Source: Elysia crispata (lineage: Eukaryota > Mollusca > Gastropoda > Plakobranchidae). From it: a DNA stretch of 64,000 nucleotides. The position numbers and the translations under genes are program-made. A model generated the notes under the pieces. That model ran no database searches. It had not been told where the DNA came from and was given only the letters and a program-made list of their open reading frames with translations. Below are positions 23,425-39,110 of this stretch, piece after piece; the first letter of the stretch is position 1, and each line of letters begins with the position of its first letter. The stretch covers positions 1 through 64,000 of the forward strand of contig JAWDGP010006505.1 of assembly GCA_033675545.1 (NCBI GenBank), read 5' to 3'.

Positions 23425-23560
23425 GAATGAAGAATTTACCCACCGACCGAAACGTTTTGAAAATTCTATTAAAAATAGACAGGAGGAATGGAAGAGAAAT
23501 GAAATACAAGAGATATTAAACAAAAACAAGGAAAGGTTAACAGATGGCTAGCGATAGAAA
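23425..23560 (+). other. Open charged reading frame fragment, unassigned
   Basis: A frame through TTGAATGAAGAATTTACCCA stays open for about 45 codons (FTHRPKRFENSIKNRQEEW, then a Lys/Asn/Glu-rich stretch) and stops at a TAG near 23551; a neighbouring frame is open just beyond. No ATG start of useful size. It could be the remains of a mobile-element gene or a chance frame in purine-rich DNA. Confidence 0.2.
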
Positions 23561-24493
23561 TCCTGAAGACATGATCAGGAATGGACGATAAAGCAAAGAT
23601 TATGTATCAAATTGAAAAAAAAAGACTGAAATCTAAAAACAAAACGCTAATTTTACAAGAGCATGATTTTAGTGAATGAGAGGAAAGAGAAGAAAATCGT
23701 TTTGCTAATGGAATAGAGCTGAAGATATCCCATTTCCTGTTTAGGTAAAAAGAGGTGAAATGGGGGAGAGATAAATGTGCTTAAAAAATCAGCAAGTAAG
23801 AATAATGTTGAAATATAAAGTTACTGTTCAATTCATTTTTAAACTGTTACTGTTTTGGTCACAGGAAAAGGTCAATTGTAATCGTCCCGAGTTTCTTTTC
23901 TTACGGAAAAAGGGAAAAAATGAGAGAGGAGAGAGAAGGAGAGAGAGAGAGAGTTAGAGATAGATAGAGAGATAGCGAGAGATAGTCGCTTGAATGGGCA
24001 GCTTTCCAGTCATGTGGTTCGGCTGGCCCGAATATCATAGCAAACAGCAGCAGAGTGAACAGCTTCCTTACAGCTTGATATATATATAAAACTGAAGGTA
24101 AAGGAAGTGAAAGGAAATTTCAATTTTCTAGCTTTTAACGTTTATTTATAATACAACAATGTACTCATAAAACGGGTTAAAATTTAAGTGAACCATGTAT
24201 ACATATTCTTTTTTATTAAATCATTCTATAGAATTTAAAAATCAAAGATAGCCTACAATGGTTATTGAAGAACCTGTGCCCATGAAGAGATCTTCCTGCT
24301 TAAAAAAAAACACATTGGAATAATCCCAGAACATAATTGCTGAAAAGATGTATAAAAAAAAAGATAAGAGGTGATAAAAAAGAGGACAAAATTTCAACTT
24401 TAATGACTATGATAATGAGGAAGAGGTTTGTAGTCAGATAAATATCTTATTACCTACATACACACACTCACACACCATCTCTCTCTCTCCCCT

Positions 24494-24500
<7 letters not shown>

Positions 24501-24558
<58 letters not shown>
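24501..24558 (+). repeat. (CT)n microsatellite
   Basis: CT array preceded by a C-rich block (24489-24500). Counterpart of 12760-12819. Confidence 0.95.
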
Positions 24559-24567
<9 letters not shown>

Positions 24568-25274
24568 GTAAATTTTCTTATTTTCTTACAAACTGATAAC
24601 ACAATAAAGGGTAAAAAAGACTTTCCAAATCGATTTACATCAAATTATAATATCAAAACATGTCTATTTCAAGATCATTGCTCAACATTTTCTGCGCGAC
24701 AATTTCTATCGAATTTTAAATAAAATAGAATTGTACCAAAACCACATCTAAAGCTAGTTCATTCAGGGAAAAAAACCCTCCTGAGGAAGACATCTCTCTC
24801 TAGATAATTAAAACGATTTCCATTTTTGTATGGTAATATAGTACTCTATCTCCACAATTTCTTGGAGGACTTTTATCTTGAAATATAAGAAAAAGTTAAA
24901 AAAAAAAAAAAACTTTCCGGAGCAACACATATTTCTAGATAATTAAACGGTTTCCATTTTTGTACGGTAACATAGTAATCTATCTCCACAAAGTACTTTA
25001 AAATTCTCGGTTTCCCTCTAGGACCGTCAAGGGTCGTCTACTAATTCGGAATCAGCAAGACCACCTGGCCTGTTCACCCAGGACACCGCTGAGCTTTTAG
25101 TTTAGAGTTTTGGATGGTCCCGGTGGGTTGAAAAATATTTGTTAATTTTCAGATCACAGAATAGATCATCCTAGGGGATCTAAGAATTTTTTCTTCGTAG
25201 GGCTTTTTAGGACGTGGGGGTAGCAGCAATAGGGCTGAAAGATAGGGAGAGAGGGAAAGCGATGAGAAAAAGGA

Positions 25275-25278
<4 letters not shown>

Positions 25279-25329
<51 letters not shown>
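25279..25329 (+). repeat. (GA)n microsatellite
   Basis: Pure GA of about 50 bp. At the corresponding place in B1 (about 13566-13580) only a short GA run exists, so it expanded in this copy. Confidence 0.95.
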
Positions 25330-25332
<3 letters not shown>

Positions 25333-25599
25333 ATGCTTAGACATGCAAAAGACATGAAGAGACAGAACTCAGACAACTTTAGAAAGAGAAGGATCGACAG
25401 ATCAACTTGAAAGGTACCAAACTTAAGGGGACAGACAGAGCTAAAGAGGTTATAGAGAAATGGGTAAAGTTGGAGAGGGAAAGAGGGGGGGGAGAGGGAG
25501 TGAGAGAGAGAGTCAAACAGAGCTATGGGTATTTGAAACGTTACCATAAACTATAAAGAAGAAGATCAGACACAAAATACATTTAGAGGGTCTGACAAC

Positions 25600-25689
25600 G
25601 AGGTATACTGAGTGATCGAGATGTCTGTGCAAAGCTTTTTCTAATAACTGTTATTCTCTATAGAAATGCTAAATGGAAAAGCACTTACC
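25600..25689 (-). other. Possible minus-strand splice donor region, copy 2
   Basis: Same GATTTTG|GTAAGTGC minus-strand pattern as at 14060, in the most conserved part of B. Confidence 0.25.
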
Positions 25690-26697
25690 AAAATCTTTTG
25701 AATATTGTAAAGTGTTTACAGTCTCTATTCTTGGACCATCAAAACACGCTTAGCAGACCACTTGCTAGAAAATGATCGGTCATAACCTTAACGTTTTCTG
25801 ATACTAGCAATTTCTACTTGAAAATTTACATTTTTATTATTAAATAAAGTAATAAGAGGCAAAAACATTTTATCTCCCTTTGGAAAATTTGCCAAATAAA
25901 TATGAAGTCTATGAATTAAAATTAAATCATAAAGAAAAAAAAGGTAAAATGTTTCAGAAAAATAGATAGAGGGGAACGGGAAAAAAATGAGAAATGGAGA
26001 TTTTTGGACATCACTAATATCTTTATGCAATTATAAATGTCATATTCCTATACGATAATACTATGTACTGGACCACAATCTCTATAACAAAAAACATGAC
26101 CAAACTTTCTTTAAGAAACGATTCTCAAACAATGTCAATGCTTTAATACATGATCATCATTATTATCTTTCTAAAATAGGCCTGTATCATGCAATCACAC
26201 TCTCCCTAACAAAAGAAGCCAGCACATTCCTTTACCGGAAACACAACTGGGTGACAATCTCTATCATAATACACTTTTTTTATTTATAATGCAACTGCAA
26301 TTTCTCCTTAATGTAAAACAAGACCAAGCTATGTCGTTTATATAACCGACAACGACATCCGTCATATCATGTTACACACTTTTTTTTAACTTTTTGGTTA
26401 ATATAGTATATGCCTTCATTTTCTATGCTATAATAAACAACTGCATCCTTTTATAAAATAAAATGGAAATTAAATAACATATATAACAGCCCTATATTTT
26501 CTTGAAAATAGAACAAAACCGCACTCTATGAAATAAAACTTATAAAAACTCTATCTGAATTAAAAGAAACAACGAAACTTTTTTTTTTTAAATATAAAAT
26601 CAAATGCCCTCCAAAAATCGCAATGTATCTGAAAAATTGCGCGACCATACTATTAGAATATTAATAAAAATGATAACGATAAATAAAAAACAATAAT

Positions 26698-26925
<228 letters not shown>

Positions 26926-27766
26926 ACGCTCAAAAAAAGAGACAGCTAGAAGAAAAGAGACCGACAGAAAAAACGATGGAACAAAGGAAATCATGATTGA
27001 GAAAGTAAAAAACACGAAAGATATCAAAAAATGAATGATTTTCATTTTAAAGACAGTGTGTATATAGAGATCAAAATAAAAAAGACGAAGAAAGAAGCAG
27101 GGAGAAACATAAAAATAGAAAAAAAAAAGTAAAAAAAAAAAAGAGGAATAAATTAGGGGAAAAGATAGAGAAGAAGAATTAGTGTGAGAGATAGTTCGAT
27201 GGAGAGAAAAAGATAAAACAGAAAGTAGGGAAAAGTGAGAAAGATGAGTATCGAAAGAGTTCGCATGGACCGACAAAAAAAGTATGCTTGAAATACAAAG
27301 AATATTATGGTTTTTATATAAAAATGTAACTTCAATACTAGAGTGTGCACAGATAAGGAAAGTGTCTTACTCTGGTATTAAATGAGTGAACGTTCTAGGA
27401 AGGCAATGGTTTGAAACTATTTTTTTTTCATTTGAATTTTCAGAACCACTGCGCCACCACATGAACGCAAATCTTTTGTCAAGAGCAGGACAGATTAACT
27501 CATGGGTTGTTGGTGGGTTTTTTGTTGTTGTATTTTTTTAGACCAAAATTTGATCAATTTATGAATATCCTTATCAATCACCGTTTTAATCTACAGTATT
27601 TAAAAAAAATAGTAGATATTTGTACTGTATTTTTTGTCATAGTATGCGCTTCCGTATTTTCTCTATTACATAATTTAGGACCACGCTCTTTCAGCCATAA
27701 CAAGCTGCTTTACTATCTCCAACGTAACATAAAACCTATACAATGTCACACGACCACTCGCTCTCC

Positions 27767-27767
<1 letters not shown>

Positions 27768-27854
<87 letters not shown>
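27768..27854 (+). repeat. (CT)n microsatellite
   Basis: Pure CT run of about 87 bp, counterpart of 15798-15868. Confidence 0.95.
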
Positions 27855-27857
<3 letters not shown>

Positions 27858-28140
27858 CTCTTTCTACAACGACCGCTCTCTCTGTAACATATTAATACCA
27901 TCACGCTCTCTCGTAAATATAAAAAAGATCGTGCTCTATTTAAAAACTAAATCGACCATTCTCTAACTAAAACACAGAACCACAGTTTCCTAAAAAATGG
28001 ACCACACTCTCTTTCTCTGAAATAAAACATGACCACATTCCATCTGACATAATTGACGCATGCATAATACTGCTTAAAATTTAGGACCATACCCTCTCTA
28101 ATATAATATATGACTACACCCCTATAAAATGTTACATGAC

Positions 28141-28500
28141 ATGGGAAAAGCACTCACCAAAATCTTTTGAATATTGCAACGTGTTTAATGTCTCTATTCA
28201 TACACAATCAAAACGCAGTAGTAGACCACTACTAGAAAATTGACGGTCACATCAGGTATACTGACGCTATCAATTTCCGCTTGAAAATGTACATTTTAAC
28301 TGTTAAAAGTAGGGGTAAAGAGCAAAAAAATTATCTTATTCGAAAAGTTTGCCGAGTAAATATGAGCCTATGAATTCATTATTAAGGGAAGATAAACCGA
28401 GCGAAGTATTCAAGATTAAATTGAAATCATGAAGGAGAAAGGTAAAGTTTATAAAGATAAAAATGGGTTTAAGAGAAGTGGACGTGTGTATCTAGTTTCT
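28141..28500 (+). repeat. Segmental duplication B, copy 3, first part
   Basis: GGAAAAGCACTCACCAAAAT and following sequence match 14045-14400 and 25675-26000. It directly follows the B2 end, so the B unit was duplicated in tandem. The match fades by about 28500. Confidence 0.75.
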
Positions 28501-28677
28501 TAAGAGTTACTGCTAAACTGACCATAAAAAAACTTTATGACGCGAGTTAACGGTCCTTGAACGTACTGGTAGTAGGAACACTTGTGTGGACGACATAATG
28601 AAATAAAAAAAAGAATATAGAGAGTACAGGAGAGGGAAAAAAGGGACAAGAAAAGAGAGAAAATTCATTCGAGATGT

Positions 28678-28680
<3 letters not shown>

Positions 28681-28722
<42 letters not shown>

Positions 28723-28821
28723 CAGAGAGAGAGAGAAAGAGAGAATGTGACTGAAAGAGAGAGAAAGAGAGACAGAGAGAATAAAAGAGAGGATATGACT
28801 GAAAGAGAGAGACAGACAGAC

Positions 28822-28852
<31 letters not shown>
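28681..28852 (+). repeat. (GA)n and (GACA)n tracts
   Basis: GA run at 28681-28718, mixed GA sequence, then (GACA)n at about 28810-28852. Ser/Leu/Cys-rich minus-strand frames are shadows. Confidence 0.92.
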
Positions 28853-28853
<1 letters not shown>

Positions 28854-29367
28854 TAAGACAATGAAGCAGAAGGACGTAAAAAGAAGGTAGTGGGAAGGAA
28901 GAGAAGTGACCAACCTTTTCTCACACGAATATTAAAAAAAAATTAAATTTCGTTTTTACATGAAATTGAAATTACAGATGCAGTTCAATGAAGTTGAAAT
29001 GTTGAAACTAATCAATTGATATTTCAATCGTTATTTGCACATGAAAATATTTACAATTTCAAATTAAAGAAATATCTTTGGTGAAAAACAAAAATATTGT
29101 ACAATAGAATCGCAAGGAACAGAATGAAAAAAAAATACCAACAACGGTCCGGAAGCATTGTTCAGAAACCTAAAAAAACGCTAATTTAGGATTCTTTTTC
29201 AGTTCCCCTCTACCCAGTAATTGAATGAGCCATGAGCACAGAAGCAAATGAAATGCACCACTGAGGCATGGTCATGTAAGCAGGTGAGAAGTACACTAAG
29301 ACTTGTGCACAGAGGCCGACTTGATCACATACATTATTCCTGTTGGAGATTTGAGACTGCGGGTAGT

Positions 29368-29950
29368 TGAGGCAAATAACATCACAAAACTTCTTTGCAC
29401 TGAGATAAATGACATTTCATAAAGGTATTAGCACCAAGATAAATGACATTTCATAAAGGTATTAGCACCGAGGTAGATGACATCGCATAAACATATAAGC
29501 CCCCAGGAAAATAACAACATATAAAGATATTAAAAACGATGTAAATGACATCGCATTAAAATATTGGCACCGAGGTAAATGACATAAAATAAAGATTATA
29601 GCACCGATATAGCTTACATCATATAAAGATATTAGTACCCAGGTAAATAACATCACATAAAGATATTAACACCCAAATAAATAACAACCCATAAAGATAT
29701 TAGCACCGCAAATAATGACTTCACATAACGATTATGTACCGAGGTAGATAACATCACATAAAGGTAATAACTTTAGGCTGCATATATTATAAAATTAAGG
29801 TGTTAAATATCAGACAGAATACCACAAAAAAAAGTTTTTAGCACAAAGGCAAGTAAAATCACGAAAAAAGTTTTAACACATTTGTAACTGATGTAATATC
29901 ATAAATGTATTATCACACACAGAGGCATAATTATCAGCACGAAGATATAG
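29368..29950 (+). repeat. 34-bp tandem array (about 16 diverged copies)
   Basis: Unit roughly GAGGTAAATGACATCACATAAAGATATTAGCACC. The first clear units are 33-34 bp apart (29368, 29401, 29435, 29469). Later units are more degenerate and fade near 29950. Base substitutions between units are many, so the array is old. The minus-strand frame at 29462-29656 is a repeat artefact. Confidence 0.85.
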
Positions 29951-31422
<1,472 letters not shown>

Positions 31423-31429
31423 ATGCTTT

Positions 31430-32260
<831 letters not shown>

Positions 32261-32370
32261 CACACTTAATTCTGTTTAAAATGTGAAGAGTAAACTCTGA
32301 AGACTGAGAAACTGTAATTTGAATTTGCTTAATTTAAAAGCCTCTTGGCATACATTGTCGTGGATGCAAC

Positions 32371-32587
32371 ATATCTTATAGTTTTGATGAGAATAATCCA
32401 GAAAGTTTATAACTATATCTTATAGTTTTGATGAGAATAATCCAGAAAGTTTATAACTATATCTTATAGTTTTGATGAGAATAATCCAGAAAGTTTATAA
32501 CTATATCTTATAGTTTTGATGAGAATAATCCAGAAAGTTTATAACTATATCTTATAGTTTTGATGAGAATAATCCAGAAAGTTTATA
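32371..32587 (+). repeat. 44-bp perfect tandem repeat, five copies
   Basis: Units starting ATATCTTATAGTTTTGATGA at 32371, 32415, 32459, 32503 and 32547 are identical as read; the fifth lacks the last three bases. Lack of any difference points to very recent expansion, or an assembly effect. Confidence 0.97.
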
Positions 32588-34540
32588 TTCCTCAAAGAAA
32601 ATAGAACGACCTCATCATAGTTCTTGGAAAACGCTTATTTATCTAAGCCGAAACGAATAATGAAGAAATCAAGTTATTCTTTCTTTGTAAAGAATAAATA
32701 CAACTTTTTTTTTAAGATATAGTGATCGATCCACCTATACACGCCTAAAAAGTAAGGGTAAGACAGCTGAAACGCTAATCTTGGATGCACCATTGAGTCA
32801 TGATGGTCTGGATATACTTGTTCCTTGTGTCACAGGGTTAGAGAGATGCCCGATGATTGGTCTTTTCTTAACAATAATTCGTTTAGGTGTATAGCGACAA
32901 AATACAAGAGCATTTTTTAATCTTAAACCATAATTTGATCTAGTTTTATGAAATTCATTGGGGTCTGCTACTGTTATTCATTAAATCATAATTATTACTA
33001 CGTGGAGTTATATCGGTGGAGATAGTGTAGAAAGAAAGAAGTCAAAGTTGCCTTTTATCATAGAGATAAACAGCCTACGTATAAATAAGATTAAAGATCC
33101 ACTGAAACAGATCATAGTTGTTTAATCTCATTTAAAACTAGCATCATGTTAATCAAAGACTATGCATCTTCATTAACCGTAATTCTCTCGAAGGTCAAGA
33201 CCTAGTTGCGATAACCTCATGTCCAACAACACTTACGTGTAACGTCTGGCACACTTATTTGTCAATTTCCACACGCCAGGTCAGTAACGGCATAAACAAG
33301 AAAAAGAAACAAATAGCCTATAAAGAGTGCAAAACGGTACAGATGAAAACTGGTAATGACGATAATATATTTTTTTTGCCCCCTTTTTCTGTTTTTTTTA
33401 ATTAACGTACTAGAAAAATAGGTTTGTGTATTTCAGAGGCGTAGGGCGCTCCATAATTTTAACTTGAATGGTAAATAAACTTAAAAGTACACACTTCTGA
33501 ATAAGCAGAATTCAATCATGCGTGTGGCACAGAAGAAAATTAAAACAAAGTGTAGGAGGTAAAGAAAACAATAATAGAATAAAGAGAAACATTATTCAAG
33601 ACTTAGTGCCTGCTTGTGTCACCCACGACCATTCTATGACGGTTTTCTTTATCCTTCAACATTACTACAAATTATAGCTTAAAAGATGTGATACATTAAT
33701 CAAAAAGGATAATGCTGATTTGGTTTAGTTTACCTCATTCTGTGGTCACTTATATCGACACTTTTCTTCTAAGAATTATAAGGGATTAATGAAATAATAA
33801 TCTTTAAGAATTTAAAAGCTGTATTGTTTTCTGAACAGATATAACCCATAGAATTTTAGGAAAATGTGTTTTCACAAAAATTCCTAAGTTTCCATAAAAA
33901 AAAAAAAATCAAAAATCAAAAAATTTAAAAAAAGACCTGTGAAGTAGTGGTGGTTGAGGCGCAAGCTCATGTATTTTGTCTTCCACACTTAAAGACTAAT
34001 TTACTTCTATAAACCGTGCATCTGCGCATTGCAGCAGCACATTCCAAAACCTGTTAGGTAAATCTCGATTTTCTGCGACTCAGTCACGTAAACAATCTTT
34101 CAATCCCACCTTTCGTTTTATGGGCCATCAACTTAAGGTCTTGCATTTAAAGTGTTGTGTAATTCCTTGTTTGCAGAACTAGTCCTGTGTTTATTTGTTT
34201 CTGTTTGCATATCCATTGCATCTATATTTTTTATTAGTTACCTGATCTACTTCTTCTGGTTTTCTCTTTAACTTTTCTCTCTTTCTATCTATCTCGTTCT
34301 GCGTCATTCTGACATCCCCTCTTCCTCGCTCGATCTCTTTTTCTAAGTTTCTGCTCCTTTCTGTATTCCTTTCTCTCTGTTTTCTCTGAACTACTAAATT
34401 GGGAAAAAATAGAGATATTTGACGAGCGAGTGAACGTCTTACATTTTCTCTCACTTCCTCTTTCTATCTTTCAGACACTCTCTTTCTCTATCTCTCTCTC
34501 CCCCTCTTTATCTTTATCTTTCTTTCTCTACGTACCGCCT
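32588..34540. other. No supported gene
   Basis: AT-rich. A short block near 33000-33070 (GGTGGAGATAGTG...AAGTCAAAGTTGCC) resembles 56796-56860. The minus frame at 34191-34454 is Arg/Glu/Lys-rich and arises from a TCT-rich low-complexity stretch. Confidence 0.5.
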
Positions 34541-34700
34541 CTCAACATGCAAATCTGCCTAAAACCTGCAACTCCATCTGTGAACATCATTTACTGTTAA
34601 CCTGGTCTTCTTCAAACTTACCCTCTCTGAGATTGAGGTTTTGCTCAATTCATTTCCTTTTAATATAGTAAGCTACATGTGAAATGCCGATTGAAAAGGA
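34541..34700 (+). repeat. Duplication D, landmark 1 (first copy)
   Basis: CTCCATCTGTGAACATCATT at 34571 and the following TTACTGTTAACCTG recur at 44938. Both continue to a TTCAATTCATTT block and TGTGAAATGCC, then a GA tract. Confidence 0.75.
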
Positions 34701-34878
34701 GGAGAGAGAGAGAGAAACATAGAGAGAGAGACTACTATAACAAAAAAAAATACTGCTACTAATGGTACTACCATAACCACTAATATTAATTAAACGCCAC
34801 TCCCACTTTTACTTCTACAACTACTGCAACTGTACTACATCTGTTACAATTATACTACTATTACTACAACTACTACTT

Positions 34879-35188
<310 letters not shown>

Positions 35189-36199
35189 CACTTCTGCTGC
35201 CCCCGCATATGTTATCACAACTACTTAATATTGCTGCTTCTTGTAGGAGTTGAAAGCATGCCTGAGAAATCTGGCATATTCATACACATTTTTTAAAATA
35301 CTTTTATTGTAAAATTAGATGGTGTCTTTACGAGAACAATTATACGCTGGAAGTTTTACCGCAAATCTCTAGATCTGATTACAGATTGCTTGCTCTATAT
35401 TTCTTAATCAGTTCTGATACAAGATTTTGAGTTAATACTTATGTTTTTAACTTTAGGCACTGTAGAGCAAAAATCTGAGCAAATTAGTTTTGACACCGTT
35501 TTAGCGCTCTTTTTATTTTTATAGAATCTTTTGGATCTTTGAGCTGTACGGTTTATTTCAAACTCCACTTTTTGTTGTTTTCAATGATACCAATCTATTT
35601 AAGCACATTTAGATTCATATGTGTGGAAATTTTGATTTGACTCATTTCAATAACAAATTACATTAATTAGAACGAAGAAGCAAACCCATTTCAATTTGAA
35701 TCGAGCTCTCGGCAGAATTAGATAAAAAGCAGCTTTTTGTCGGAAATGAAAGGTATTTATGCACCTAAATCAAGTTAGGATAAGATAGACCCACTCCTAA
35801 ATTGCGTGATTTTAGAGCCAAAGTTTGATCTTATTGTCACTCTTAGCTTCATTGAACGCACCTAACTTTGAGTAGCGACTAGACAGCGACTAGCGATGGA
35901 CTAGAGAAAGTTAGGATCTACCCTATAGTTAGGAGCGCTTCATAGAACCGAGCCAATGAGTTTGGAGCCTCGTCAGTTTATCTTTGTACCACCTAAAGAA
36001 GATAAGCAATAAATAATCAACAAAAGGTTTGGTAAGGAGTTTTCGGTCAGAAATATGTTTATCACACCACTGTTCGCGGTACTTTTTTTTTAAATACAAA
36101 CAATTTTTCGGTTGGGCCGGGAATTTCAAGCAAATTCACATAACTCCCCTTGAAGTATGCTTAAAAAAAATCTTTTTTTAATGAAATAATTATACTTAT

Positions 36200-37260
36200 C
36201 ACCTTGTTTAAATTGGTCTAGTGTTTACAGATCCTGTCGTTTTTTCGGGTCCTAGTAATTACATATTGATATTGATTGGTTGATCTTTTAATATTAATTA
36301 TCCAGAAATCTTTTCTGTACAGTTAACTTTTCATGTGTAGAATGAATACTCGGTTCGCTGTATTCCTGATATATTTCTCCTGGCGGAAATCCTGACTTCA
36401 AGTATAACCACTACGTAAGTTTGTTGCTCGATATCTCCTTCAAATCCAAAATAATAATCTTTAAAAGGGGGTTGGATTTGGCGATAAGCATTCTAACTTT
36501 CTCCCCTAATTGCTTTAAGGGATTTGCTTCTTAAAAATGTCGAGTACATTATAGGCCAAGGTAAAATCAATTACAAGCCGCCGACCTGATTAGCTACCAT
36601 CACGCTAAGCAACGCTCAGTTTTGAAATCAAGAAGGAAAGAAGTCGCCCTCTGATAGATAAAACAAGTCAAGTTAAGTACATCGCATGACAGAAACAGAT
36701 TTTTTCTTTATATTTGGAAGTCTTCTGAACTTCTAGGAAAATTATGTCAAATCAGGATTGGAAATTATTGCTTCATATGATCTAAGCGCTTTATAGTGGG
36801 CTTTAGAGGAAGCAGTGCGACTTACTAAAGGTTTAACGTGTAGTAGGGTCTCCTATAACGATAACATTCGCAACTGAAACACTGCTTGACAAGTCTTCAT
36901 AAATGTTTGGAGCGTTTCAAGCAATCGAATACGAACCCACGCAAAGATCCAGTTCTCAGAAAACCTGCCAATTGATTGAAAACTGAATGTCCTGCCTGCA
37001 AACGTGGAACTTCTAATTGCAGTATCCTCCGGTCTCCATTAAAATTAATCCCCAAGAGGGGACAGAAATTAAAGGGGAGCTGGACGAGAAAATTAACTGC
37101 TAGTTTTAATTTCTCGTCATTTATCGCACACGTTTCAAGGGATTCCTTCTTTTCTCTTTACATAAACGACTGGTTGGAATTTTGATCTCTAACTTTAGGT
37201 TTTTGTAAGATTTATTCTTCAAAAAACCTAGACCTTTCAAATCACGTTTAACCCAATAAC
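36200..37260 (+). repeat. Duplication D, main block (first copy)
   Basis: Aligns in order, diverged, with about 46130-46990: ATTGATTGGTTGATCTTTTA, ATCACGCTAAGCAACGCTCA (36600), CAGAAAACCTGCCAATTGA (36957), then AGTATCCTCCGG versus AGTATTCCC and a common GACCTTTCAAAT/GACCTTTCACAT. No domain in the short frames of either copy. Confidence 0.72.
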
Positions 37261-38159
37261 CTCTGATGAATTAAGGTTTCAGAAAAGATATGTTTTTCGT
37301 TTGTCGCGCATATCTTCCTTTCCACATAATGCTATGATTAAAATCTAGAGCTAGCATAAAACATCTGATCAAGTGTTTGGGTCAGCTGTATATGACTTTC
37401 AAAGCAAAGTTTGTAAGGTTGTGAGCCCAAAAAATTCTGATATTTAGAAAAACATAAATAGAACAAAAACTAGAGAAAAAAGTTCTTTCCGGGCTTGTAG
37501 CTTGATGCAATGGTAAATTTAAAACAAACGCCTTCCATTCAACACTAGATTTATATCTGTGTCAATATTTGGAGCATTTCGAAAACCACAGCACTGCGTT
37601 TCAATCGTCCTTCTTGATTAACTCCGACTTAAGACTATTCGAGCCCAGAAATATCAAAAAGGTTCTATAGACCAAACCAGTTTTCAAGATAATTAAAAGA
37701 GAACCTTGAAAGAAAACAAACTATGAACCGTGGAGATTATGCTTTTCATTTTGCTTACTTTTTTCTACTTTAAAAGTATTGTAAACATGCCCTGTTTATA
37801 AAGCCTGTTTCATTTTTCAACATTGTTCATATTATGAATTTGAATCAATGGTGCTAGAGGCATGCTTTCACATTCATACTCCTGATTAAGCTGTTTCCAG
37901 ATAATGTGTTTAGTTTTTAACTCATTTAATTTTTTTTTTCTTTAACTTCAAGTGTGGCATCTTGGAAGTTTGATTAATATTCTTATTTTTTTATGAAATA
38001 ATACGAAAAATGGAAAAATTATATAATCAAGCATCTTTCTTTTAATCCATTTTTTTTCTGTGAAATGAAGATATCATTTCATTGAACAAGTGAATGACAG
38101 TGGCTCTTCCATAACTTTTGTAAAATCTTAATATAATTCGATCCAAGGAAAGGCGCTCA
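37260..38159. other. No supported gene; faint similarity to 47.0-47.5 kb
   Basis: AT-rich; scattered short matches suggest duplication D continues in eroded form. Nothing else seen. Confidence 0.4.
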
Positions 38160-38616
38160 ATGAAACTTTTGAGGTTTGTCTTTTTTATTGTTAAAAGGTT
38201 GATAAGATCTCATGATCAGATCTACAAAACAATCAGATCGTACAGCAGCAGTAATGGTATTACCAACAAATGCAACAACAACAAAACAATCAGATCCTAC
38301 AGCAGCAGCAATGGTATTACCAACAAATACAGCAACAACAAAACAATCAGATCCTACAGCAGCAGCAATGGTATTACCAACAAATGCAGCAACAACAAAA
38401 CAAACAGATCCTACAGCAGCAGCAATGGTATTACCAACAAATGCAGCAACAACAAAACAATCAGATCCTACAGCAGCAGCAATGTTATTAACAACAAATG
38501 CAGCAACAACAAAACAAACAGATCCTACAGCAGCAGTAATGGTATTACCAACAAATGCAGCAACAACAAAAACAATAACAACAAACTATGAACGGATATG
38601 TTTACAAACACATTGA
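38160..38616 (+). CDS. Hypothetical repetitive reading frames over the 57-bp array
   Basis: ATG at 38160 opens 143 codons (Ser/Asn/Thr-rich repeats). An overlapping frame opens at 38212 for 134 codons (Thr/Ala/Pro-rich, mucin-like composition), ending 38616. Both exist only because the 57-bp unit lacks stops. Upstream there are about 22 non-repeat codons in the first frame, with hydrophobic LLRFVFFIVKRLI. I list it because a repeat exon of a secreted protein is conceivable, but chance is more likely. Confidence 0.15.
38226..38580 (+). repeat. 57-bp tandem repeat, six copies
   Basis: Units starting AAAACAATCAGATC at 38226, 38283, 38340, 38397, 38454 and 38511 are 57 bp apart. They are nearly identical, with a GTAATGG/GCAATGG, AACAATC/AACAAAC and one TGTTATTAAC variant. 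57 is a multiple of three and all three plus frames are open through the array, giving 19-residue repeats such as NKTIRSYSSSNGITNKCSN, TKQSDPTAAAMVLPTNAAT and a Gln/Tyr-rich version. No evidence picks a coding frame. Confidence 0.93.
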
Positions 38617-38784
38617 TATAATTTTTGATGAAATGACCTCAATCCAACTTATTCTTCCTTTCCTTTGAAAGGTCATACTCTGGGTTTTTAGGCAAAATAG
38701 AACATATTAGACAGGGATTATTTGAATAACAAATTAAATAGGTATTTCTAGAAATAAATTTATAGAAAAAAACATAACTTTGAA

Positions 38785-39110
38785 AAGTGTTTTTTTCCAG
38801 TTTTCTAAATCTTGTTACCTTTTTTGTGAAAGAAAATTTAGTTTGTGTCTTTTCCTTTTACTTTACAAGCTTTATTTTTTTTACAAACATTCCATACCAG
38901 CATATCGCTCTTAACTTTCCGAGACGTAGGTATTTTGTTTCTTTTTTTTCATCTTAGAGGGGCCAAGAAATCAAACTCAGAAGCTATATGTTGCTTTTAA
39001 AATATTCAAATTCTTAACAATATAATTCAGTGGAAAATAAAAATGTCAATCAACGCAACCTACCATATCTATTAATACCCTGTTTCCAGAAGATACATAA
39101 GGTGAGTTAA
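38785..39110 (+). repeat. Dispersed repeat C2 (second copy)
   Basis: Counterpart of 17515-17800; shares GGGGCCAAGAAATCAAA at 38960. Confidence 0.65.

Larger units (their letters stand above)
18524..23425 (+). repeat. Segmental duplication A, copy 2
   Basis: In-order counterpart of 5407-9905, same orientation, starting about 13.1 kb downstream. It carries an insertion of about 0.83 kb at 20896-21720 relative to copy 1 and lacks the GA-tract DNA of 6660-6820. Confidence 0.85.

Noticed and set aside
34191-34454. Arg/Glu/Lys-rich 87-codon minus frame resembling a coiled coil
   Set aside because: Low-complexity TCT/CTC-rich DNA gives such composition; no splice or start support.
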